Below, one piece after another: positions 20,805-30,267 of a stretch of DNA of 64,000 nucleotides. The notes under the pieces were generated by a model. The model worked only from the letters and a program-made list of their open reading frames with translations. It searched no databases and had not been told where the DNA came from. A program made the position numbers and the translations under genes. The stretch is from positions 24,558,852 to 24,622,851 of the forward strand of contig CM070508.1 in NCBI GenBank assembly GCA_036346375.1, read 5' to 3'. Origin of the DNA: Guadua angustifolia. Its lineage: Eukaryota; Streptophyta; Magnoliopsida; Poales; Poaceae. Within the stretch, counting starts at the first letter, position 1, and every line of letters begins with the position of its first letter.

Positions 20805-21327
20805 TAGGGGTGGGCATTTGGTTTTTTTGGTTTAATCGGTTCAGTTTTAAAATAATTCGGTTTTTGAAAACTGGAAACCGAATTTCTCGGCCAAAAATAA
20901 CAAACCGAACCGAATGAACCGAAATATTTCAGTTCGGTTAATTCGGTTTTTTGGTTAACCAAAATATGAATAACACTAGGCAGATTAGATTTAGTCCTTC
21001 TCATATTGCAACACAGAGTATAAATAAACCCACACAATATTCATGTCATTACAATATAAGCATAATAGAACATATGAATATACTAAACATATGCATAAAT
21101 GTATTATAACATGAGAATTATTTAGTGGCTTTAGAAAGAATATTATAAAAGTGGTATTGTATATGAGCTATTCGGTTATTCGGTTATTTCGGGTTTTGAA
21201 AGCGAAAAACCGAACCGAACACCGAAAACCGAATTATATCAAAACAAAAACCAAAAACCGAATAAACCGAAATAATCGGTTAATTCGGTTCGGTAATTCG
21301 GTTTCGGTTTAAAAATGCCCGCCTCTA
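20805..21327. mobile_element. hAT-type non-autonomous transposon 2 (TSD CTAATGTG)
   Basis: 523 bp with ends TAGGGGTGGGCATTT and AAATGCCCGCCTCTA. Exact 8-bp duplications CTAATGTG lie at 20797-20804 and 21328-21335. The subterminal arrays use CGGTT / AACCG motifs (ttcggttaattcggtttt and its complement). The centre is AT-rich and non-coding. Confidence 0.9.
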
Positions 21328-21335
21328 CTAATGTG

Positions 21336-21690
21336 TTTGTATGCTTGGCATTTATCTGTGTGCTTAGTTGATTCCAGAAGACTTTGCAACACTTGAACAT
21401 AACTAGTGCGTCTGAGTCATAATCATCTGACTTTACCTTCTGTACGTCAACATCACCCTATGCTTCATTTGCAATCTTCACCATTTTATGTTTGCTTGGT
21501 TTGCACTCTTTCAATTTTCCAGTTTTTCTTCTGATTTGACCATTCTGACTAACTACTCTTGTAACCTTGTACCCAAAAGAGTAAGTGAAGGTCCCTGAAT
21601 GTTGATGCTACTGGGAACGTACTGTGTGGAAATTTCTACCTTCTCTGATGCAAGATCGGTGGTAGTTAGTGTTAAGGCTCTGGTACTATT
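21336..21690. other. Short remnant preceding LTR A, possible element interior
   Basis: No gene. At 21676-21690 ggctctggtactatt is the reverse of a TGGTAC-CAGAG-type primer-binding site next to LTR A. This stretch may therefore be the 5' end of another minus-strand Copia interior sharing LTR A. Confidence 0.4.
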
Positions 21691-21913
21691 TGTTAGAGTT
21701 AGAAGTATGGCAAAATAATTAGAGGCAAAATTTATCGTAGAAAAATTCTTGTGGGAAAAAACCACAAAAAATCCACTATAATGATTCAATATTTACATAT
21801 ATAGGGGTATGCTTATATAGCCAAAAGAGTGAGTTGTAGATAGTTTGGACTCCTATAGAGATATTGAGTATATCTCTAACAACCCTATTTGTATATTTGA
21901 GCTATCTCTAACA
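21691..21913 (-). repeat. Copia-type LTR A
   Basis: 223 bp, starting TGTTAGAG and ending CTCTAACA, perfect 8-bp inverted ends. It is flanked on the left by a primer-site-like sequence and on the right by aatctcctctt, a polypurine tract on the minus strand. Having both suggests tandem elements sharing one LTR. Related copies lie at about 23590-23755 and 23897-24115. Confidence 0.75.
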
Positions 21914-23097
21914 AATCTCCTCTTAACTCAAAATCCATAATGAAAATAATATTTGGAAAATCCCAAAAGGTAAATGAGCACTAATGAATATAAGTGCGTT
22001 AAAAGTCTAATTAACTAATAAATAAGAAAGATTAGAACAGTCAATCTAAACACTTATAGTGCAAATGACAAGACTAGAAAAATCTTATCCAAACGCTTTT
22101 CATGAAGCAAAATTGAGTAAACCACTAGATGGTCGAGAGAAAGACCAAATAGTTAATCCAAACATACAGCTATTAACAAAGTAGTCGAAGAAATCTGGGT
22201 CTTCTATGATTCATAACCGTAGTAAAGTTTGAGTCTGTGCAACTGACCTCCTGAAACAAACACTCAATCATCAAACGGCATAAGTCAAGACATCACCTAG
22301 GGTGTTTGATAGATAGTGAAGAACACATATCATAGATTTTTGATATGTTCCATCTGGAACATAAAATTTAATATCAATAGAAAGAAAAAATTCTCATGCT
22401 ATCAATGGAGTATAAATTGCAGTAGGTCCCTCATATCGAGTAAAAACAACAAAAACAACATTGTAGTATTCACATAGAAATAAATTCCTTGCACTTTAAA
22501 CCTCTATCTTAAATTGACATTGGAGCAAAACCTCTACTAGAAAAATTTCGAAGAGTATAATGCTACTATTAGGATATCATCAAATTCCAAATTAATGTGG
22601 CCAAAACACTTCCATAATGATCACGCAAATGATTTAAATTGCAACGCATTCAAATGTAAATAAAACATCAAAATAATGGTGATGAAACACCAAATTTCAA
22701 TTAACGGTGATAAAACCCCAAATTCAATTGTCTGCTCAACTGGTATTATTTTTTTCTTCTCTAAAATAGACGATGAAACATCAAAGAAATCGATGGTAAA
22801 ATGTTGAATAGATCCTCAAGTGTAAGACAATGAAACATCGAAAAATGCCTATGATTAATTACGCATAAATGCTGCTAATAATAAGTATAAAATAATAAGC
22901 ATGAAATTTTGGATTTGCGTATGAGATCCGCCAATAATAAATATAAAAATCTAAACTTGTAAAAGAAATATGACAAAAATAGATATGACAGCTTGAATTA
23001 AAATGTAATCTGTCCATCGGAGTAGACCTTCTTCTTATGCACCTTTTTTTTTGTGTCAGCCTTATCTCTTCGCTTGAGGCACTTGTTCCCTGGAAAA
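21914..23097 (-). other. AT-rich interior between LTR remnants, no intact gene
   Basis: Probably the decayed interior of the Copia element bounded by LTR A. No RT or integrase motif can be read. Around 22660-22850 a short phrase (gatgaaacaccaaatt, gataaaaccccaaatt, gatgaaacatcaaaga, caatgaaacatcgaaa) recurs as a degenerate repeat of unknown meaning. Confidence 0.4.
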
Positions 23098-23431
23098 ATA
23101 TCCTGTGCAATCAGACAGGCTGGTAAAACCACGGTGCAACCCAACTAGAAAAGTTTCAAAAAATTCTGAAAAAAATCATGGATGTACATCTCAGCTTACC
23201 CCATCTACATATAAAATTTCATGACAAACTTCGTCCTGAACTAAGAGTTAATGTTCATGATCAACTTTGTCTTTTTTGTAACTTCTAGCACAGGACGAAT
23301 TTGATCATGATATTTTATATGTAGATGGGGTAAGCTGAGATGTACATCTATGATTTTTTTCAAAAATTTTTGAAACTTTTTCTAGTTGGGTTGCACCGTT
23401 GTTTCACCAACTCTCTGGTTGCACAGGATAT
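23098..23431. mobile_element. Long-armed inverted-repeat (foldback) element
   Basis: The left arm (about 23098-23221) and right arm (about 23308-23431) are inverted copies of each other over roughly 120 bp with few mismatches: ATATCCTGTGCAA at the tip, then ACGGTGCAACCCAACTAGAA, then ATGTACATCTCAGCTTACCC and CATCTACATATAAAAT. The loop is about 85 bp and has no gene. It could belong to the Mutator-like MITEs; no convincing 8- or 9-bp duplication was found. If transcribed it would form a long near-perfect hairpin. Confidence 0.8.
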
Positions 23432-23589
23432 GTTCCCCTTGTTCCCTTGGCCTAAAGTCTTAGCCTCACGATTCTTCAACCTCTCTCGCTGCTCTTCAAC
23501 AGATCGTGCCAATGACCGACAACCTGACATCATGCGGTGCGGAAGGAGGCGGAGATTTCACTTGTTAGCGTTAGCACGTTAAAATAACG

Positions 23590-24115
23590 TCGGGTAAAAA
23601 TCACGAAAAACATTCCATTAATCTATTTTAATGTTTATATGTACACGAGGTTGGTTTATATAGCCATTAAGAGTTATAGTTGAAGATTTAGACTACCAAC
23701 CTATTTTGGATAAAACCAAAACAAATGGTAAGTTGAGATATTATTTCCAATAAATCTTTCCTTAACGTAAAATTTGTAATGGGAATTGCTTTCGAAAACC
23801 CCGAAAGGTAAAAGAGCATTATGAACACAAGTGCATTTAAAATCCAAAGGACAAATAAATAAGGATACTATTTGTTAGAACTCTGATATCACTTATTAGA
23901 ATTAGAAGCACGATAAAATAACTGGAGACAAGATTTATTACAGAAAAATCCCATGGAAAAAACCCATAGGAAACAATACACTACAATGGTTCAATATTTA
24001 CATGTATATAGGTATTTCTTATATAGCAAAAAAGTCTGAGTTATAGATAATTTAGACTTATAAAGATGTTGAATATATCTCTAACCATTCTATTTGGATA
24101 TTTGAGTTGTTAGCA
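23590..24115 (-). repeat. Copia-type LTR remnants B and C with deleted interior
   Basis: About 23590-23755 matches the end of LTR A and its downstream sequence (for example aaaggtaaaagagcattatgaa against aaaggtaaatgagcactaatga). At 23880-23895 gaactctgatatcac is a primer-site-like sequence, and 23897 onward (ttagaattagaagcacgataaa) matches LTR A again, to about 24115. Only about 140 bp separate the two, so the interior has been deleted. All copies are diverged. Confidence 0.65.
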
Positions 24116-24351
24116 GACGTTGAACGAGAAACTGTTAATGAATAATACGTTGCTTTCGTCAGTTGGACGGTTGCTGCTTTGATGGACGGCAGGAGCTGTC
24201 GATTCGACAGATACAAACTGCCCAGATCAAGCAATTTTAAATCACATCAAGCACTATTTATAGGGTTTCTTTTAATCTTTAAAGGTTTGGTTTGGAACAT
24301 GGGGTTTTTCTTGTGGAATTTGAGCTGTTTCATATGAAATTTTCCGTGTTC
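24116..24351. other. Short unassigned stretch
   Basis: No gene or repeat end recognised between LTR remnant C and the solo LTR. Confidence 0.3.
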
Positions 24352-24356
24352 TAAAC

Positions 24357-25011
24357 TGTCGATGATCGGGATCACCGGACCGCAAAAGTGTGTGGGGTTG
24401 ATCGTGTATACGGGACCCGAAATCGACTTCACTCACTGAAAGATTGGTCTTGCTGTTTTGGAGGTCGGAGGAAAAAGACAGAGAGTGAGACACCAAGAAT
24501 TATACTGTTTTAAGCTCCTACGATAGGTAATAGCTCTACTCCAGTCTTACCCGGAGACGGAGAATTTCACTATGTTTGAGTACGAGAAGGTGTTTTCTAG
24601 CTTAAGCTTCTGTGGCTTGAGTATCTGTGTGTGTGTATTTTTTGACGTTATCCTCGGATACACTCGTCCCAGAGGGTTTTATGCCCCTCTCAGTTGTTAC
24701 TGGAAACGTCCGGGAGAGATTCTTGGAAAAGTGGCATCGTGTGCACTGAAAGTGGGTTGTAACTATCTCGGATTTGGCCCCCACGTCTGGCTTAACTCCA
24801 CTACTTAGGGGTCTTCGTAACCGCCAGTTAAATGCACGACTTGTATCCCGAGCTTGATCCCTCCGAGCGGAAGCTGATTCCTCACCCCCTAGCTCGAGGT
24901 CGTAAGGGAGCTGCGCGGTCCACGTCATGGTCAAAGACTTCGCGGCTCGAGCTTGAGCTAGGGGTTTGTTGACCATCCGTTGATCAGGCAGAGATTTCCC
25001 ATTCCCCGACA
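24357..25011. mobile_element. Solo Gypsy LTR (TSD TAAAC)
   Basis: 655 bp starting TGTCGATGATCGGG and ending ATTCCCCGACA, flanked by 5-bp direct repeats TAAAC at 24352-24356 and 25012-25016. No interior sequence is attached. This is the signature of unequal recombination between two LTRs. Shared blocks (ggtaatagctctactccag and others) place it in the same family as the LTR at 15012-15640. Confidence 0.9.
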
Positions 25012-25076
25012 TAAACATTTTCATGCATATTGGGATTTGGCAATAAATCTAAACATTTTAAACTGGTTATTTGCTC

Positions 25077-26074
25077 TAGGGATGAAAACGGATTAGATAT
25101 TTTCGGATATGGATTTTGTCGGATCGGATATTTGTCGAATAGTATCGGATCGGATACGGATACGGATTTTTTTGTCGAATACGGATACGGATTCGGTAGC
25201 TCATTATCCGTCGAATACGGATACGGATTCGGATAATCCAGATAATGGTGAGTCGGATATCTGGATATACATATAGGCTGGGGCAAGACTACTCTTTTGG
25301 CCTAAAAAGGTTTCTTAATTTCAGAATTGTTTTCTAATTTAATTAATCTCTAAAGCAAATTTTAATTATTAAAATTAGCAAACCAACTCCAAAAATTATG
25401 AATTTTTTTAGAAAGTTCCAGTAACAATCTAACATTTAAAAATCATTTTCAAGATTTTATCAGATTTTATTTTTTTCTTAAAAATTCAAAAACTCCTATT
25501 CTTAATAGGAAAATATATTAAATAAGTAGCTAAAAATACATAAAAACTCATAAATACATAATTTATTATTTTAAACATAATTCAACTAAGAATATAAATC
25601 TTAAGTCATTACATGTAAATGTTATATATTTTCCTACATACATCATATCTAATCATTATCAAACTTTTAGTGTGTTATGCGTTTATTTCTATTTGTATCT
25701 CTGAGCAAGGATTACCTTTATTTTGTGTTTTAATCTATGTATATGATGAACTAATCGTATGTGTGTGATAAACTAAATCTTATATAATTTTGTTTGCGAC
25801 ATGGTACCTAACTATTATCTAAGTGAATGAAAATACCAACATTTTTTCAATTTTCAATAATATTTTGATTAAATCAATTAGTTATGTGTTTCTGTTGATT
25901 GATAAATATTCGAAACCGTATCTGATTCGATTCGTATTCGATCTGTATCTGTATTCGATATTATCCGTATTCGTATTCATATCCAGACTATCCGTATCCG
26001 AATTCGAGAAAAAAATATGAAAACAAATATGATAGAGCTATTATCCATTTATATCCGATCCGTTTTCATCCCTA
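25077..26074. mobile_element. hAT-type non-autonomous transposon 3 (TSD ATTTGCTC)
   Basis: 998 bp with perfect 17-bp inverted ends TAGGGATGAAAACGGAT. Exact 8-bp duplications ATTTGCTC lie at 25069-25076 and 26075-26082. The subterminal regions carry arrays of CGGATACGGAT and its complement. The centre (25280-25880) is extremely AT-rich without a transposase. Confidence 0.95.
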
Positions 26075-26296
26075 ATTTGCTCATAGTTAAATGCCCAAAC
26101 ACAGACGGTTAGTACTGGTAGCATGGGAACAACATATGCTTTTGAAGGAGATGTGAAGAAAGGATGATTTCTTCCGTGCGCCATGAAAAAAGAACCAAAC
26201 GTTGATACGGACACTCTTTTCACAGGGTATGGTTGATTTCACATGGCGCAGGACACGGCGCTGGTCTCCTCACACCGTACCTTTCGCCACAATTTA

Positions 26297-26653
26297 GAGC
26301 AACTCCAACCTAAATCTCTATATTTTTCTCCTAAATCACTCATTTAAAGATGGTATAAAAATTAAGAGTATCCTATATCAAATTTGTCTCCAACCCACAC
26401 TCCCTATTACTCACCCTTATGATTTATCTAAACATTATTATTACTTTGCACCCATCAATTATTATTTTAAAATGAATAAAAAAATGCCAAAGAAAATAGT
26501 AGGGGCAAAGAGAAAACCCCTAGATGTAGGGGTGAGAAGGGGCCTCCCTAAAATAGGTATTTCAAATAGAGGTTGGATTGGAGCTCATATTTTTTTTAAT
26601 TCTCTTTATAATTTAGGATAGAGGGAGATTTAGGGGATGAGATGGGTTTGCTC
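26297..26653. mobile_element. Tourist-like MITE (TSD TTA)
   Basis: 357 bp, starting GAGCAACTCCAACCTAAATC and ending TTTGCTC. The 3-bp duplication TTA flanks both sides (26294-26296, 26654-26656). The ends match only over GAGCAA, with scattered matches beyond (CTAAATCTC). GAGCA-CTCCAA ends with TTA target sites are common in grass PIF/Harbinger-derived MITEs. Confidence 0.6.
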
Positions 26654-26656
26654 TTA

Positions 26657-27508
26657 AGCTTGGCGCCATAGGGAGGTGACCGGTGAACCAACGGCTGGTT
26701 AATAAAACTGTTTCGTGATGGAATTTCAAGTCCGCGGCAGTAGTGAAAATTACAAAAAATCGCTCAGAAACTATTGAAAATCAAATGGTATGGAAATCTA
26801 AACCATTTTAAAATTTGATCAAACCAGCGAGTGTAAACCGCTAAAAAATGCATGAAAACCAAGCTATTCTTATTGAAGACAGTTGAAAAAAAGAAAAAAG
26901 TAAAAAAATAGGAAAAATTACAAAAATGTTTTAAAATTTATAAAAATCCATTAAAGGCCAAAAAAAGGAAAATATAAGAAATATATATAAAAATAGTATA
27001 GAGAATCACAAAAAAATTTCGGTATGATCTCTCTTAAATATGGAAAAATTTTGACATAATCTTTGCTATATTTTAGACAATTGCAAGTTGTAAAGTAGGT
27101 ATTTAGCAATAATATATCAACAAATAATCTTTCATTTCAATACTACTCACATATGAATCCAATAAGTGCAAAAATAGGCATTTACATAATGATATATACC
27201 AATATCATTCACATATCAACACCATTTACATTTCAATACCTTACAAAAATTACTTGTGTAAATAATTTGCAAGAAATTGCTTATATGAAATTGCACGTTG
27301 TACAATAAAATAAGTATGGAATATAACTAGTGGTACATAATACACCTTTCATACTAAAGTTTTAGTAGTTTATGCATGCATACAACGAGAAGTAAGCTTT
27401 TCAATATTGGATAACATTAACATCTTAAAATATACCATAGCAAGATAATTTATATACGTACAAACATCACTACTTGAACAAATAGTACCATTTTCGGGTG
27501 TCATCCAT
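26657..27508. other. AT-rich stretch, nothing recognised
   Basis: A CCGGTGAACCAACGGCTGGTT-like start near 26680 and ACCAGTTTTGACTGGTTTACC near 28120 could be two ends of one degraded element. Direct evidence is weak. No gene. Confidence 0.3.
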
Positions 27509-27905
27509 TGCTACTAAATATACTTCAACAAATATTGCTACTAAATATAATTGAACAAATATTGGTACTAAATATAATTCAATAAATATTGCTACTTGAC
27601 ATAATTGAACAAATATTGCTACTTAACACACTTCAACAAATATTGCTATATTGTTGCTAAAATATGTTTAAGTAAATATTGCTACTTGACATATTTGAAT
27701 AAATATTGCTACTAAATATAATTGAACAAATATTGTTACTAAAATATGTTGAAGTAAATGTTGCTACTAAATAGTGCTACATGACATAGTTGAATAAATA
27801 TTAATACTAAATATGATTGAACAAATATTGTTACTAAAATAAGTTGAAGTAAATGTTGCTACTAAACATTGCTACTTGATATACTTGAACAAATATCACA
27901 ACTAA
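27509..27905. repeat. AT-rich minisatellite, unit about 28 bp
   Basis: At least a dozen degenerate copies of aaatattgctactaaatataattgaac occur in a row, with frequent variants (ttgacat, ttacta, gaagtaaatgt). No coding capacity. It probably expanded by replication slippage inside an older element. Confidence 0.85.
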
Positions 27906-28367
27906 AAATACTTCTATTTTTTTTTCTTTCTATTTTCAAGAGTTTGAATGGCTCAAAAACATCTCCAAATTTTGTTTTTATAAAAACATTTACACCAGAG
28001 ATCATAAAGCAATTAATACTAATTTTAGAGAATTTTTGGATAAATTTTTTCAAAATTTTCAAAAATTTTGAATTTGAATTTGAACTCCACTAGTAAATCA
28101 TGTGGTTTTATTTCTCGAACCAGTTTTGACTGGTTTACCGTGGTTTCCAAAATCTTGACTTCGCTGGCAGGGAGTTTGAATGATTTTTTTTAAATAATAA
28201 AATCTTTAAATAAAATTACAAAAAAGTTAATCAAAAAATAATTACGTAAATATACCTTTATCACTGATTTAATTGACGATAGAAGCCTATCGGTCAAATA
28301 GATGGGTCTGCGAAATAAATCAGGTATAAAATTGTTGGCTAAATAAAATTCTGTTCTCAATTTATTT

Positions 28368-28627
28368 GGCAATAGATTTCTGTCATCAAATAAACTAACG
28401 ACAGGTTGATGGGAAGCCTCTGTTGCCAATTCATTTGGTGGCAGATGATCTGTCATTAATTCAAATTGGAGATAGATCATTTTTCGTCAAATAAATTGGC
28501 AATAGATTTCTGTCATCAAATAAACTAACGACAGGTTGATGGGAAGCCTCTGTTGCCAATTCATTTGGTGGCAGATGATCTGTCATTAATTCAAATTGGA
28601 GATAGATCATTTTTCGTCAAATAAATT
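28368..28627. repeat. Exact 130-bp tandem duplication
   Basis: Units 28368-28497 and 28498-28627 start ggcaatagatttctgtcatc; I found no difference between them on reading. The first bases of a third unit (ggcgatagaggta) follow. The identity indicates a very recent duplication or an assembly artefact. Each unit contains the palindromic CCAATTCATTTGGTGG motif. Confidence 0.92.
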
Positions 28628-28940
28628 GGCGATAGAGGTATATTTATGTTAATATTTTTTGACGTATTTTTTCTATAATTTAATTTTAAAATGTATTTTT
28701 TTTAAAAATGAGTCCGAAACGGCAGTGTCACCTGTCAATTTTTTAGCCTCCAATGTGCCGGAAATTGTCAACTTGATTTTGCTAAAATGAAAAGGTATAT
28801 TCTTTTACTTTTAAATCTAAGTAGTGTTACTCTAGACATCTTCCTCCTATGTTCTGTTTAGAACACAAGATCTCCATAAAAAAATTGCATGAAACCCACG
28901 TCTAGTGAGCGTGCACGTTTAAAGTCTAACATCCAATGAG

Positions 28941-29222
28941 AACTAGTTATGTGCATGTACGTTGTAACGAAAACCTAATTTGTGATAAAAATTTATTTGT
29001 AAAAAGCACTAACCCTGTCTGAATAATACTGTTCAGTCTGAATGTACAATGGTTGAAACTCAATTTGCGATAAAAAGTTTATTTGCAAAAAGCACTAACA
29101 GTGGCAAAGATGGGTAATTAAATAGTAGTTGCAAAGGTGGGTAATTAAAGAGCAATGGTAAAGATGAATAATTTTAATGAAATAAGGAGAAAAAACTCTT
29201 GCTTTATACAGTAAAAACTACT
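28941..29222. repeat. Short interspersed repeat, copy 2
   Basis: Shares actagtta-tgtgc, caatttgcgataaaaagttt, agcactaacagtggcaaaga, gggtaattaa and the final ctttatacagta with copy 1 at 10616-10842. Copy 2 has an extra internal block around 29010-29050 (gtctgaataatactgttcagtctgaatg). It lies inside the palindrome-flanked candidate element. Confidence 0.7.
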
Positions 29223-30042
29223 ATTTCCTTTCCAGAATTCTCTCCGTACAGAATCCCCGCATACGAAAAAAGGCATACGCCGCATGCCATCCTAGCCAAG
29301 CAAGCAGTTTCTTGTTAGCATACCATCTATGTTTGTTCGGACGGTAGAATTTTACGGGAAGCAATGTATACGTTCCTACGGAAATTCTACCGATTTCAGG
29401 TGTTTCTAACAAGGGCGAAAACATGCCATAGTTTTTTCCCACGAGCGAAGCAACATTTTTCAACCAATAACACGAGTTCGGCATCAGACTTTGCTAGAGA
29501 TGCTTAGCTGATGACGTGTCGCAGCTCCTCCCGCTGCCGCCGTTGTTGCTTGCATCTTGCGGTTCTCAGACCACACCAATTAATATCCATTTTTTTTAAA
29601 ATAATATATTTTAAAAACAATTTTAGAAAAATAATATGCTGAAAAAAATTTAAAAATATATCTTTGTCGTCAAATGAAATTGCGACAGAAAATGGTCGCC
29701 AATTCAATTGGTAACAGATGTCTGTTTTGTTACTGATTGAATTGTTTGGTAGATTATTTTGATGCAGATTCAATTGGTCAACAGGCTGAGGTTTCTATCG
29801 TCAAATGAATTGGCGACACAAAAGGCCTCTGTCGTCAATTGAGTTGGTGACAAGAATATTTTTGTAATTTTCAGCTATTTTTTGTAAAATTATTAAAAAA
29901 AATATTATTTAAGAAAAAATCAATTAATCTCTCCACTGAACCCTACTCCCAAGTTCAAGTTTACAAAACTGATTGTTTTCATAGTTCAGTTTTGTGAAAC
30001 GTATCATAGTTGGAGAAGATAAAATCAGAAGAAACATAATAC

Positions 30043-30240
30043 TCCATCCGTTCCTTTATAAGCGATTTTTTTTTCACGGTTTAGAAGATTCAATTTTAAC
30101 TGTTAATTTTTGTGACCTTATAATATTATGAAACTATTTTTAACAATAGATCTAATGATATCATTTTCATGTAGCTAATCTAGATAGCTTTAAACGTGTC
30201 AATAATCACCATAAAAAGTTTGACAGCACATATTATAGGT
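30043..30240. mobile_element. Stowaway-like MITE, one end only
   Basis: actccatccgttcctttataagcg is the conserved start of Stowaway (Tc1/mariner-derived) MITEs of grasses, and the following sequence (ctaatgatatcattttcatg, aaaaagtttgaca) resembles their interior. The matching opposite end is missing; the LINE 3' end begins soon after. Confidence 0.6.
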
Positions 30241-30267
30241 TATCACTTGAAAAAGAACATAAGTAGT

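Larger units (their letters stand above)
28140..29935. other. Candidate transposon with palindrome arrays at both ends
   Basis: Near 28185-28230 the sequence taaataataaaatctttaaataaaattacaaaaaa is matched, inverted, near 29875-29925 (ttttgtaaaattatt...aatattatttaag). Inside each end lie arrays of short palindromes such as TGCCAATTCATTTGGTGGCA and GTCGCCAATTCAATTGG-type motifs (28250-28640 and 29650-29860). No transposase is seen in the middle. The ends and class (CACTA-like or foldback) remain uncertain. Confidence 0.45.

Noticed and set aside
29221..29484. 87-codon minus frame
   Set aside because: No motif; lies in repeat-derived DNA containing a small hairpin.
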